Below, piece by piece: positions 26,559 to 36,691 of a stretch of 64,000 bases of DNA. Every line of letters starts with the position of its first letter. Position 1 is the first letter of the stretch. A program made the translations under genes and the position numbers. This stretch comes from Pseudomonas sp. efr-133-TYG-5 (lineage in GTDB: Bacteria; Pseudomonadota; Gammaproteobacteria; Pseudomonadales; Pseudomonadaceae): NCBI RefSeq assembly GCF_030209175.1, contig NZ_JARVSM010000001.1, positions 434,001-498,000 on the forward strand. Reading direction: 5' to 3'. Below the pieces are notes generated by a model, which had not been told where the DNA came from, did not search any database, and saw only the letters and a list, made by a program, of their open reading frames with translations.

Positions 26559-27965
26559 ATGCCGGCGTGGCGCACTATCAGTTTGTGGATGGATCAACTC
26601 GACGAGGCGCTCGTCGCGCGTCCTGCGTTGGAACAGGACCTGGACGTCGATGTAGCAATCATCGGCGCCGGCTACACCGGGTTGTGGACGGCGTATTACC
26701 TGAAGAAGCTCGCACCCGGCCTGGACATCGCCATCGTCGAGGCGCAAACCGCCGGATTCGGCGCCTCCGGGCGCAATGGCGGCTGGCTGATGGGCAATCT
26801 GCTGGGCGAGGATCGGCTGCTGGGCGGCTTGTCGCCGCAGCAACGGCGGGCGTCCTTCGATCTGCTGCACAGCATCCCCGATGAAGTGGAAATCGTCCTC
26901 GAACGTGAAGGCATCGACTGCGATTACCGCAAGGGCGGTGTGTTGTACTGCGCCGCGCGTTATCCGGAGCAGGAAGCCAACCTGCGCGAATACTTGGGCA
27001 AACTGCACGCCCAAGGCCTGACCGACGACGATTACCGCTGGCTCAGCCCCGAGCAACTGGCACAGCAGATCCGCATCGCCAAACCGTACGGCGGCATCTA
27101 TGCCCCGCACGTGGCGACGATCCACCCGGCGAAACTGGTACGCGGACTGGCGCGCACCGTGCAGGGCATGGGCGTGAAGATCTATGAAAACAGCCCGGTC
27201 ACGCACTGGCAGGCTGGCAGCCTGCGCACCGACAAGGGCAGCGTGCGCAGCCGCTGGATCGTGCCGGCCGTCGAGGGCTATTCGGTGACCCTGCCGCCGC
27301 TGGGCCGCTATCAGTTACCGGTACAGAGCCTGATGGTCGCCACCGAGCCACTGTCGGCAGCCACCTGGGACGAAATCGGCCTCAATCGCGGCCAGGCGTT
27401 CAGCGAATTCAGTCGCCAGGTCACCTACGGCCAGCGCAGTGCCGACAATCGCCTGGTGTTCGGCGCCCGCGGCGGCTACCAGTTTGCCGGCAAGCTGCGC
27501 CACAACTTCGACCTGACCCGCGACGAAGTGGAACTGCGGCGTTATCTGTTCGGCGAGCTGTTCCCGCAACTCAAACATGTGCAGATCACTCATGCCTGGG
27601 GCGGCAACCTCGGCATGTCGCGGCATTTCAAGCCGCACATGCTCTGCGATCGCGCCAACGGCATTGCGCTGTCCGGTGGTTACGGCGGCGAGGGCGTGGG
27701 GGCCAGCAACCTCGGTGGCCGCACGCTGGCCGACCTGATTCTCGAGCGCGACACCGAACTGGTGCAGCAGCCGTGGGTGCTGCCCGACGGCGGCATCCAT
27801 GCATTGCGTGCCTGGGAGCCGGAGCCGTGCCGCTGGCTCGGCTACAACGCGATCATCAAAAGTTTCGTTCACGAGGACCAGACCCTGGCCAACCCGGCGA
27901 CGGCCCCGTGGCGGCGCAAGCTCGCCAGTCGGGTGGCGGGCTTCATGGAAGGTTTCATGCACTGA
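26559..27965 (+). CDS. FAD-dependent amine/amino-acid oxidoreductase (DadA/PuuB-like)
   Basis: A 468-aa DAO-family flavoenzyme. The dinucleotide-binding motif VAIIGAGYTGLWTAYYL is at about 32-48, followed by FGASGRNGGW. The C-terminal FAD-contact segment GIALSGGYGGEGVGASNLGGRTLADLI is intact. Relatives oxidise gamma-glutamylputrescine (PuuB), D-amino acids or similar amines. The putrescine-type binding protein two genes on favours a polyamine-related substrate, but no gamma-glutamyl ligase is present. GGAG lies eight bases before ATG 26559. It is followed 30 bp later by the cupin gene, forming an operon of three. Confidence 0.85.
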   Translation: MPAWRTISLWMDQLDEALVARPALEQDLDVDVAIIGAGYTGLWTAYYLKKLAPGLDIAIVEAQTAGFGASGRNGGWLMGNLLGEDRLLGGLSPQQRRASFDLLHSIPDEVEIVLEREGIDCDYRKGGVLYCAARYPEQEANLREYLGKLHAQGLTDDDYRWLSPEQLAQQIRIAKPYGGIYAPHVATIHPAKLVRGLARTVQGMGVKIYENSPVTHWQAGSLRTDKGSVRSRWIVPAVEGYSVTLPPLGRYQLPVQSLMVATEPLSAATWDEIGLNRGQAFSEFSRQVTYGQRSADNRLVFGARGGYQFAGKLRHNFDLTRDEVELRRYLFGELFPQLKHVQITHAWGGNLGMSRHFKPHMLCDRANGIALSGGYGGEGVGASNLGGRTLADLILERDTELVQQPWVLPDGGIHALRAWEPEPCRWLGYNAIIKSFVHEDQTLANPATAPWRRKLASRVAGFMEGFMH

Positions 27966-27995
27966 ACGTCGTTTTTCTCCAAGACAGGTAACGCC

Positions 27996-28340
27996 ATGAG
28001 CATCACCCAATTCAAGAACACCGCCGAACTGCAACTCGACGAATCCAATCCGGTGGCCGTGCCGCTCGGCACCCCCGTCGCAGTCGCCTCGACCACCAGT
28101 GTCGAGCGCGATGACGGCGTGGAAACCGGCGTCTGGGAATGTACGCCGGGCCGCTGGCGGCGGCAGATCACCGCACAGGAGTTCTGCCACTTCATTTCCG
28201 GGCGCTGCACGTTTACCCCGGACGACGGTGGCGCAACCCTGCACATACAAGGTGGCGACGCACTGATGTTGCCGGCCAACACGCTCGGAATCTGGGATAT
28301 CCAGGAAACCGTGCGCAAGACCTACGTCCTGATTTTCTGA
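27996..28340 (+). CDS. Small cupin protein (DUF861/EutQ-like)
   Basis: A 114-aa single-domain cupin. GVWECTPGRWRRQITAQEFCHFISGRCTFTPDDG followed by GGDALMLPANTLGIWDIQETVRKTYVLI is the (R)-ureidoglycine aminohydrolase/EutQ-like cupin pattern. Such small cupins are regularly found next to PuuB-like oxidoreductases in Pseudomonas, but their reaction is unknown. It lies between the oxidoreductase and the binding protein on the same strand. Confidence 0.82.
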   Translation: MSITQFKNTAELQLDESNPVAVPLGTPVAVASTTSVERDDGVETGVWECTPGRWRRQITAQEFCHFISGRCTFTPDDGGATLHIQGGDALMLPANTLGIWDIQETVRKTYVLIF

Positions 28341-28356
28341 TTGTTTGATCCTTTGA

Positions 28357-29478
<1,122 letters not shown>

Positions 29479-29503
29479 TCGCTCGACACCTGCATAAGTG
29501 GCA

Positions 29504-29534
29504 AAGGCTGCGATCTGCAACGGATCGCAGCCTT
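29504..29534 (+). terminator. Hairpin after the binding-protein gene
   Basis: A perfect 12-bp stem AAGGCTGCGATC/GATCGCAGCCTT with a 7-nt loop lies 26 bp after the stop. The T tract is short (TTGT). The core GGCTGCGATC is also the core of a common P. fluorescens REP palindrome, so it may be a REP unit used as a terminator. Confidence 0.6.
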
Positions 29535-29917
29535 GTGTCATTCGACAGTGCCTGCCTGACAGAGGCATCCGACTTAATTAACCGATTGATATCAATACAC
29601 TGGCATTGCACTAATAAAGTGCAGCAAAGTGAGACGTATCTATCAAAACGTAACTTACCGATATTTAATATTTAAATAGAAAATCGTCAGACAATTAGGC
29701 GAAAGCCGCACTCGACAAACATTCTTTCGACCGCGCAGTCATTGTTTACGGGCACTTTGCGCAACAGTTCAATTTGATCTCAAAAAAACGCTAGACGTCT
29801 GATTTCAAATTGTGTCAGGTTTCTTACGCCTTCATTGGGCGAGTGATAGGACGATCTCGCCAGGGATTGTCGCTATCGGACAAAAACTGTTCCATTGCTA
29901 AACAAGGAAGTGTGTTT
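29535..29917. other. AT-rich promoter region of aprA
   Basis: About 380 bp without a gene, rich in A and T. It contains an inverted pair CAATTTGA (29770-29777) and TCAAATTG (29805-29812), with the palindrome AGACGTCT (29793-29800) between them. The apr promoter is expected here, since nothing else separates the polyamine operon from aprA. No sigma-factor consensus is clear enough to call. Confidence 0.5.
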
Positions 29918-31384
29918 ATGTCGAAAGTAAAAGCTAACGCTATTGATGCCGCCGAACAGGTATTCCAGCCTGTCGGCGCCGTGCAACCGCTGGCCGCATC
30001 CAGCAGCGCCTGGAACCAGATCAATAGCTTCAGCCACCAGTACGATCGTGGCGGCAACCTCACGGTCAATGGCAAGCCATCGTTCTCCGTCGACCAGGCC
30101 GCCACTCAGTTGCTGCGTGACGGCGCTGCCTACCAGGACAAGGACGGCAGCGGCAAGATCGAGCTGACCTACACGTTCCTGACGTCGGCATCGTCCAGCA
30201 CGATGAACAAGCACGGGATCACCGGGTTCAGCCAGTTCAATGCCCAGCAGCAATCCCAGGCCAAGCTCGCCATGCAATCCTGGGCCGATGTGGCCAACGT
30301 GACCTTCACCGAGAAAGCCTCGGGCGGTGACGCCCACATGACCTTCGCCAACTACAGCGGCGGTCAGGATGGCGCGGCGGCGTTCGCTTATCTGCCAGGC
30401 ACAGGCGCCGGCTATGACGGCACCTCGTGGTACCTGACCAACAGCAGCTACACGCCGAACAAGACCCCGGACCTGAACAACTACGGGCGTCAGACCCTGA
30501 CTCACGAAATCGGCCACACCCTGGGCCTGGCGCATCCGGGCGACTACAACGCCGGCAACGGCAACCCGACCTACAACGACGCGTCCTACGGCCAGGACAC
30601 CCGCGGCTACAGCGTCATGAGTTACTGGAGTGAAAGCAACACCAGCCAGAACTTCAGCAAGGGCGGGGTGGAAGCCTACTCGTCCGGGCCGCTGATGGAC
30701 GACATCGCCGCGATCCAGAAGCTCTACGGCGCCAACACCAGCACCCGTACCGGTGACACCACTTACGGCTTCAACTCCAACGCCGGGCGCGATTTCCTCA
30801 GCGCTTCGTCGTCGGCCGACAAGCTGGTGTTCTCGGCCTGGGACGCCGGTGGCAAGGACACCTTCGACTTCTCGGGTTTCACCCAGAACCAGAAAATCAA
30901 CCTCAATGACGCCTCGTTCTCCGACGTTGGCGGCCTGGTAGGCAACGTGTCCATCGCCAAGGGCGTCACCATCGAAAATGCCATCGGCGGTTCGGGCAAC
31001 GACCTGCTGATCGGCAACAGCGTGTCCAACGAGCTCAAGGGCGGTGCCGGCAACGACATCCTCTACGGAGCCGGTGGCGCCGACAAACTGTGGGGCGGTG
31101 CAGGTTCGGACACCTTCGTGTTCGCCGCCAGTTCCGATTCCAAGCCAGGTGCGGTCGACCAGATCCTCGACTTCACCAGCGGCCTGGACAAAATCGACCT
31201 GACGGCCATCACCAATGGTGCCGGCCTGCACTTCGTCGGCGCCTTCACGGGCGCGGCGGGCGATGCAGTGCTGACGTCGTCGGGCGGTAACAGCCTGTTG
31301 TCGGTGGACTTCTCCGGGCACGGCGTGGCTGATTTCCAGGTCAGCACCGTAGGCCAGGCGGCGTACAGCGACATCGTGGCGTGA
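29918..31384 (+). CDS. aprA: Alkaline metalloprotease AprA/AprX (serralysin)
   Basis: A 488-aa secreted zinc protease. The serralysin zinc motif [11 protein letters not shown] is at 196-206 and the Met-turn SVMSYW at 232-237. RTX calcium-binding nonapeptides ([37 protein letters not shown]) span about 365-410. There is no Sec signal; the short N-terminal propeptide and the hydrophobic C-terminus (YSDIVA) fit type I secretion. It degrades proteins outside the cell, including milk casein and host proteins in related strains. AAGGAAG precedes ATG 29918. It heads the cluster with its inhibitor and AprDEF exporter. Confidence 0.95.
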   Translation: MSKVKANAIDAAEQVFQPVGAVQPLAASSSAWNQINSFSHQYDRGGNLTVNGKPSFSVDQAATQLLRDGAAYQDKDGSGKIELTYTFLTSASSSTMNKHGITGFSQFNAQQQSQAKLAMQSWADVANVTFTEKASGGDAHMTFANYSGGQDGAAAFAYLPGTGAGYDGTSWYLTNSSYTPNKTPDLNNYGRQTLTHEIGHTLGLAHPGDYNAGNGNPTYNDASYGQDTRGYSVMSYWSESNTSQNFSKGGVEAYSSGPLMDDIAAIQKLYGANTSTRTGDTTYGFNSNAGRDFLSASSSADKLVFSAWDAGGKDTFDFSGFTQNQKINLNDASFSDVGGLVGNVSIAKGVTIENAIGGSGNDLLIGNSVSNELKGGAGNDILYGAGGADKLWGGAGSDTFVFAASSDSKPGAVDQILDFTSGLDKIDLTAITNGAGLHFVGAFTGAAGDAVLTSSGGNSLLSVDFSGHGVADFQVSTVGQAAYSDIVA

Positions 31385-31396
31385 TGTGAAACAGGA

Positions 31397-31417
31397 AGCG
31401 GCGCTCCATGCGCCGCT
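31397..31417 (+). terminator. Intercistronic hairpin aprA-aprI
   Basis: The stem AGCGGCGC/GCGCCGCT with a 5-nt loop lies 13 bp after the aprA stop. Without a T run it is more likely to slow transcription or protect the aprA message than to end it, which would make protease mRNA exceed that of the downstream genes. Confidence 0.5.
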
Positions 31418-31472
31418 CTCCTTGCATCAGCTTGGCTGGTAAGCAAGGCTACGTGCCGGAGTGAAAATTCCT

Positions 31473-31901
31473 ATGATCCAAAGTGCTTTTACCCGCAAGG
31501 CCGCAGCCAGTCTGCTGTCGATGCTGATGATGATTTCCGGAGGAACAACCATGGCAAGCAGCCTCAGACTTGAAGATCCATCAGTGTTCGCCGGGCAATG
31601 GCAGGCCATTCTCACCGCGCCCGATGACGCGCCCCAGGCGCAAGCGCTGCAGGACAAACCGTCGAACACCTGCCTGATCGACCTGGAACCGAACCAGACG
31701 CTGGGCAAGGGCGCCGACTGCCTGAGCGCGTGGTTGCAAGACAGCGCCATCGGTTGGTTTCCCGATCCGGACGGCCTGTCGATCACCGGCAAGGAAGGTT
31801 CGCGAATCCAGTTCTTCAGCCGGCAACGTGACGGGCTTTACCTGAGCAGTTTGAAGTCAGGCCTGGTGATAACCCTCAAGCGCTCTGCACAACAGCCATG
31901 A
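31473..31901 (+). CDS. aprI: Periplasmic alkaline protease inhibitor
   Basis: A 142-aa protein of the Inh/AprI family. The signal peptide (AASLLSMLMMISGGTTMAS) is followed by SLRLEDPSVFAGQWQAIL, whose mature N-terminus is the part that enters the protease active site. A cysteine pair (NTCLIDL and GADCLSA) forms the usual disulfide. The C-terminal beta strands end FFSRQRDGLYLSSLKSGLVITLKR. It protects the cell from misrouted AprA in the periplasm. An upstream GTG at 31461 directly abuts the GGA of the ribosome site, so ATG 31473 is preferred. It sits between aprA and aprD as in other Pseudomonas. Confidence 0.9.
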   Translation: MIQSAFTRKAAASLLSMLMMISGGTTMASSLRLEDPSVFAGQWQAILTAPDDAPQAQALQDKPSNTCLIDLEPNQTLGKGADCLSAWLQDSAIGWFPDPDGLSITGKEGSRIQFFSRQRDGLYLSSLKSGLVITLKRSAQQP

Positions 31902-32102
31902 ATAACAGCCTAATCGTTAGTTGAATATAAGATGGTGCGTGGCGGTTATAAGCAGCCGCGCAATACTTCAAGTTTCGATTGGCTCGCGAAAGTTGTTATT
32001 GAAGTGTAAGCAAAGAGCCGCAGTCATCTCTGACTGAACATGTGCCAATTATTTAAGCGTCTCGCCAATGAACGGCGGGATATATCATTTCAGGGATAAT
32101 AA

Positions 32103-33878
32103 ATGAAGATGGCGAAGGACCCGACCACAGCCCCTTTGTTCAAGGCACTGGGCGACTACAAAAGCATTCTGATCAGCGTCGGATGCTTTACCGCACTGAT
32201 TAACGTGCTGATGCTGGTGCCCTCCATTTATATGCTGCAGGTCTATGACCGGGTGCTGTCTTCGCAGAATGAAACCACCCTGGCGATGCTGTCGTTGATG
32301 GTGGTGGGCTTTTTCGCCTTCATCGGCCTGCTGGAAGTGGTGCGCAGCTTTATCGTCATCCGCATCGGCAGCCAGCTCGAGCGCCGTTTCAACCTGCGGG
32401 TCTACCAGGCCGCGTTCGAGCGCAACCTGTTCAAGGGCGAAGGCAATGCCGGGCAATCGCTGGGCGACCTGACCCACATCCGTCAATTTGTCACCGGACC
32501 TGCGCTGTTCGCGTTTTTCGATGCGCCGTGGTTCCCGGTCTATCTGTTTGTGATCTATCTGTTCAACGTCTGGCTGGGCGTGCTCGCCACCGCAGGCGCG
32601 CTGCTGCTGATCGCCCTGGCATGCCTCAACGAATACATGACCAAAAAGCCGCTGGGTGAAGCCGCCGGTTTCTCGCAGCGCTCCAGCCAGTTGGCCACCA
32701 GCCACCTGCACAACGCCGAAACCATTCAGGCGATGGGCATGCTCGGCGCGCTGCGCAAGCGTTGGTTTGAGGTGCATTCGCGGTTTCTCGGTCTGCAGAA
32801 CCAGGCCAGCGATACCGGCGCCGTGATCAGTTCGCTGAGCAAGACCCTGCGCCTGTGCCTGCAATCGCTGGTGCTGGGCCTCGGCGCCTTGCTGGTCATC
32901 AAGGGCGACATGACCGCCGGTATGATGATTGCCGGTTCGATCCTGATGGGCCGGGTGCTGAGCCCGATCGATCAGTTGATCGCCGTGTGGAAGCAGTGGA
33001 GCGGGGCGAAGCTGGCTTATCGCCGTCTCGATGCGTTGCTGCGGGCATTCCCGCCCAGCGACGAGGCCATGGCGTTGCCGGCGCCGAAAGGCCAGGTCAC
33101 CTTCGAGCAGGTCAGTGCCGGCCCGCCCGGGCAGCGCGCCGCGACCCTGCACATGGTCAATTTCAGTCTGGCGGCCGGTGAGGTGCTCGGTGTGCTCGGT
33201 GCTTCTGGCTCCGGCAAATCGACCCTGGCGCGGGTTCTGGTCGGTGTGTGGCCGACCCTCGGCGGCACCGTGCGCCTGGACGGCGCCGACATCCATCGCT
33301 GGAATCGCGATCAGCTCGGCCCGTACATCGGCTATCTGCCGCAGGACATCGAGCTGTTCAGCGGCAGCATCGCCGAAAACATCGCGCGCTTCAGCGCAGC
33401 CGATCCGCAGCAAGTGGTGGCCGCCGCGCAACAGGCCGGCGTGCACGAAATGATTCTGCGCATGCCGCAGGGCTACGACACCCCACTGGGCGAGGACGGC
33501 AGCGGCCTGTCCGGTGGGCAGAAACAGCGCGTGGCCCTGGCCCGTGCGCTGTATGGCAACCCGAGCCTGGTAGTACTGGATGAACCGAACTCCAACCTCG
33601 ACACCGTCGGCGAAGCGGCGTTGTCCAGCGCCATTGTCCAACTCAAGGCCCAGGGCACCACGGTGGTGCTGGTGACGCACCGTTCTTCGGTGCTGGCCCA
33701 GGCCGACAAGCTGCTGGTCCTCAGCGATGGCCGCTTGCAGGCCTTCGGCCCCAGCCACGATGTGCTCAAGGCACTCTCCGGCAATCAGGAACCACCTCGG
33801 GAAAAACCTGCGCCAGCACCGGGCGGGCTCAGCATGAGCCGCCAGTACCAGCCCTCGACAAGGAATTCGGGTGTATGA
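32103..33878 (+). CDS. aprD: Type I secretion ABC transporter AprD
   Basis: A 591-aa ABC exporter of the PrtD/AprD class. The membrane domain occupies about 20-300. The nucleotide-binding domain has Walker A GASGSGKST at 366-374, the signature LSGGQKQ at 469-475, and Walker B VVLDEPNSNLD at about 490-500. There is no N-terminal C39 peptidase, as expected for RTX protease exporters. With AprE and AprF it forms a one-step channel for AprA and, in fluorescens-type strains, the family I.3 lipase. It overlaps aprE by four bases. A 201-bp gap ahead of it could hold a second promoter. Confidence 0.94.
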   Translation: MKMAKDPTTAPLFKALGDYKSILISVGCFTALINVLMLVPSIYMLQVYDRVLSSQNETTLAMLSLMVVGFFAFIGLLEVVRSFIVIRIGSQLERRFNLRVYQAAFERNLFKGEGNAGQSLGDLTHIRQFVTGPALFAFFDAPWFPVYLFVIYLFNVWLGVLATAGALLLIALACLNEYMTKKPLGEAAGFSQRSSQLATSHLHNAETIQAMGMLGALRKRWFEVHSRFLGLQNQASDTGAVISSLSKTLRLCLQSLVLGLGALLVIKGDMTAGMMIAGSILMGRVLSPIDQLIAVWKQWSGAKLAYRRLDALLRAFPPSDEAMALPAPKGQVTFEQVSAGPPGQRAATLHMVNFSLAAGEVLGVLGASGSGKSTLARVLVGVWPTLGGTVRLDGADIHRWNRDQLGPYIGYLPQDIELFSGSIAENIARFSAADPQQVVAAAQQAGVHEMILRMPQGYDTPLGEDGSGLSGGQKQRVALARALYGNPSLVVLDEPNSNLDTVGEAALSSAIVQLKAQGTTVVLVTHRSSVLAQADKLLVLSDGRLQAFGPSHDVLKALSGNQEPPREKPAPAPGGLSMSRQYQPSTRNSGV

Positions 33879-35224
33879 GCAGCGCACGCATGAACGCGGC
33901 AAACGAAGCGACCATGGAACACGATTACCTCAACGAACGCCCGGAGCGCGATGCGAAGTTTTTTGCCCGCATGGGCTGGATCCTGGCGCTGGTCGGCGCC
34001 GGCAGTTTTTTCACCTGGGCCGCATTGGCGCCGCTGGATCAGGGCATACCGGTGCAGGGCACCGTGGTGGTGTCCGGCAAGCGCAAAGCCGTGCAGTCGA
34101 TGAGCAACGGCGTGGTCAGCCGGATCCTGGTGCGCGAAGGCGAGATCGTGCAGCAGGGGCAGCCGCTGTTCCGCCTCGACCAGACTCAGGTCGCCGCCGA
34201 CGTGCAATCGCTGCAAGCCCAGTACCGCATGGCCTGGGCCAGCCTGGCGCGCTGGCAGGCCGAGCGTGACAACCTCAAGCAGGTGAGTTTCCCCGCCGAA
34301 TTGAGCAACGACCCGGATCCACGCCTGGCGCTGGTACTCGAAGGCCAGCGGCAACTGTTCAGCAGCCGCCGCGAAGCGTTTTCCCGCGAGCAGGCCGCGT
34401 TGCGGGCGAGCATCGAAGGCGCCACCGCGCAGCTGGCCGGCATGCGCCGGGCCCGTACCGATCTCAATGCCCAGGCCGATTCCCTGCAACAGCAATTGCG
34501 CAATCTGCAACCGCTGGCTGACAACGGCTACATCCCGCGCAACCGCTTGCTGGATTACCAGCGGCAGTTGTCGCAGGTCCAGCAGCAACTGGCCGAGAAC
34601 ACCGGCGAAAGCGGCCGGGCCGAGCAGGGCATTCTCGAGTCGCGGCTCAAGTTGCAACAGCACAGCGAGGAGTACCAGAAGGAGGTGCGCAGCCAACTGG
34701 CCGACGCGCAACTCAAGAGCGTGACCCTCTCCGAGCAACTGACCTCCGCCGGTTTCGACCTGCAACACAGCGAGATCCTCGCCACCGCCGACGGCGTGGC
34801 GGTCAATCTTGGCGTGCACACCGAAGGCGCGGTGGTGCGGCAGGGCGAGACCCTGCTGGAAATCGTCCCGCAAGGCACGCGCCTGGAAGTGGAAGGGCAT
34901 CTGCCGATCAACCTGATCGACAAGGTCGGCGCGCATTTGCCGGTGGACATCCTCTTCACCGCGTTCAATCAGAGCAAGACCCCGCGCGTTCCCGGCGAAG
35001 TCAGCCTGATTTCCGCCGATCAGATGGTCGACGAGAAAACCGGCGTGCCGTACTACGTGCTGCGCAGCAGCGTCAGCGATCAGGCCATGGAAAAACTCCA
35101 CGGCCTGGTGATCAAGCCCGGCATGCCGGCGGAAATGTTCGTGCGCACCGGCGAACGTTCACTCCTCAACTACCTGTTCAAACCGCTGCTCGACCGGGCC
35201 GGCTCTGCGTTGACCGAAGAATAA
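33875..35224 (+). CDS. aprE: Type I secretion membrane fusion protein AprE
   Basis: A 449-aa HlyD/PrtE-type adaptor. A single transmembrane helix (about 32-52) anchors it in the inner membrane. It is followed by IPVQGTVVVSGKRKAVQSMSNGVVSRILVREGEIVQQGQPLF, a long coiled-coil (about 100-290), and the C-terminal beta domain. It links AprD to AprF. Its ATG overlaps the aprD stop, implying coupled translation. Confidence 0.93.
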   Translation: MSSARMNAANEATMEHDYLNERPERDAKFFARMGWILALVGAGSFFTWAALAPLDQGIPVQGTVVVSGKRKAVQSMSNGVVSRILVREGEIVQQGQPLFRLDQTQVAADVQSLQAQYRMAWASLARWQAERDNLKQVSFPAELSNDPDPRLALVLEGQRQLFSSRREAFSREQAALRASIEGATAQLAGMRRARTDLNAQADSLQQQLRNLQPLADNGYIPRNRLLDYQRQLSQVQQQLAENTGESGRAEQGILESRLKLQQHSEEYQKEVRSQLADAQLKSVTLSEQLTSAGFDLQHSEILATADGVAVNLGVHTEGAVVRQGETLLEIVPQGTRLEVEGHLPINLIDKVGAHLPVDILFTAFNQSKTPRVPGEVSLISADQMVDEKTGVPYYVLRSSVSDQAMEKLHGLVIKPGMPAEMFVRTGERSLLNYLFKPLLDRAGSALTEE

Positions 35225-35238
35225 GGATGTTCGGCTGT

Positions 35239-36585
35239 ATGAATAAGCTTTCGATGCTGACGGCAGCGTTCGCGCTGCTGGCGGGCAACAGTGCAGTGGC
35301 GGCGATGGGGCCGTTCGAGATCTACGAACAGGCATTGCGCAACGACCCGGTGTTCCTCGGGGCGATCAAGGAGCGTGACGCCGGGCTGGAAAACCGCGCC
35401 ATCGGCCGCGCCGGGCTGTTGCCCCGAATCGGGTACAACTACAACAAGGGCCACAACACCTCGAAGGTCACTCAGCTGACCGACCGAGGGAATTTCTCCG
35501 AAAACCGTAACTACAACAGCTATGGCTCGAACCTGACCCTGCAGCAGCCGCTGCTCGACTACGAGGCCTATGCCGCATATCGCAAAGGCGTGGCGCAGTC
35601 GTTGTTTGCCGACGAGAACTTCCGTGGCAAAAGCCAGGAACTGCTGGTGCGGGTGCTCGCCAACTACACCCAGGCGTTGTTCGCCCAGGATCAGATCGAC
35701 ATCGCCCAGGCCAAGAAGAAGGCCTACGAGCAGCAGTTCCAGCAGAACGAGCACCTGTTCAAGCAGGGTGAGGGCACGCGCACCGACATCCTCGAAGCCG
35801 AGTCGCGCTACGAGCTGGCGACTGCCGAGGAAATCGAGGCGCGCAACGAACAGGACGCCGCCCTGCGTGAGCTCGGGGCATTGGTCGGCGTACCGGCGGT
35901 GGACATCAGCGAGCTGGCGCCACTGGACCAGAACTTCCAGACATTCGCCCTGCAACCGGCCAACTACGACACCTGGCACGAACTGGCGATCAGTAATAAC
36001 CCCAATCTGGCTTCGCAGCGCCAGGCCGTGGAAGTCGCACGCTATGAAGTGGAGCGCAACCGTGCCGGGCATCTGCCGAAAGTCAGCGCCTACGCGACCA
36101 TGCGCCAGAACGAATCGGAAAGCGGCAACACCTATAACCAGCGCTATGACACCAACACCATCGGCTTCGAGATCAACGTGCCGCTGTATGCCGGCGGCGG
36201 GGTGTCGGCCTCGACCCGACAGGCCAGCCGCACCATGGAGCAGGCCGAGTACGAACTGGACGGCAAGACTCGCGAAACGCTGATCGAGTTACGCCGCCAG
36301 TTCAGCGCCTGCCTGTCGGGGGTGAACAAACTGCGCGCCTACCAAAAGGCCCTGACCTCGGCCGAGGCGCTGGTGGTCTCGACCCGGCAAAGCATTCTGG
36401 GCGGCGAGCGGACCAACCTGGACGCGCTGAACGCCGAACAACAACTGTTTACCACCCGCCGCGATCTGGCCCAGGCACGGTATGACTACCTGATGGCCTG
36501 GACCAAGTTGCATTACTACGCGGGCACCTTGAGCGAGCAGGATCTGGCGAGGGTGGACGAAGCATTCGGTGTTGCGCATCGCTGA
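35239..36585 (+). CDS. aprF: Type I secretion outer-membrane channel AprF
   Basis: A 448-aa TolC-family outer-membrane protein. It has a signal peptide (MLTAAFALLAGNSAVAA) and two TolC halves, with LFKQGEGTRTDILEAESRYELA and SILGGERTNLDALNAEQQLFTTRRDLAQARYDYLMA matching the repeated channel helices. The ATG at 35239 was preferred to 35227, where AAGG directly touches the start. It follows aprE by 14 bp. It forms the exit duct of the AprDEF exporter. Confidence 0.92.
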   Translation: MNKLSMLTAAFALLAGNSAVAAMGPFEIYEQALRNDPVFLGAIKERDAGLENRAIGRAGLLPRIGYNYNKGHNTSKVTQLTDRGNFSENRNYNSYGSNLTLQQPLLDYEAYAAYRKGVAQSLFADENFRGKSQELLVRVLANYTQALFAQDQIDIAQAKKKAYEQQFQQNEHLFKQGEGTRTDILEAESRYELATAEEIEARNEQDAALRELGALVGVPAVDISELAPLDQNFQTFALQPANYDTWHELAISNNPNLASQRQAVEVARYEVERNRAGHLPKVSAYATMRQNESESGNTYNQRYDTNTIGFEINVPLYAGGGVSASTRQASRTMEQAEYELDGKTRETLIELRRQFSACLSGVNKLRAYQKALTSAEALVVSTRQSILGGERTNLDALNAEQQLFTTRRDLAQARYDYLMAWTKLHYYAGTLSEQDLARVDEAFGVAHR

Positions 36586-36691
36586 TGTACAGGGCTTAGA
36601 GAGGCCCCTGAGTCTCTGCCAGAGGGCTGGGGCAAGCGTTCAGGCAACACCGCAGAAGAATCTGCATAAAACAAGAAAAGTGAGTGTGAAC

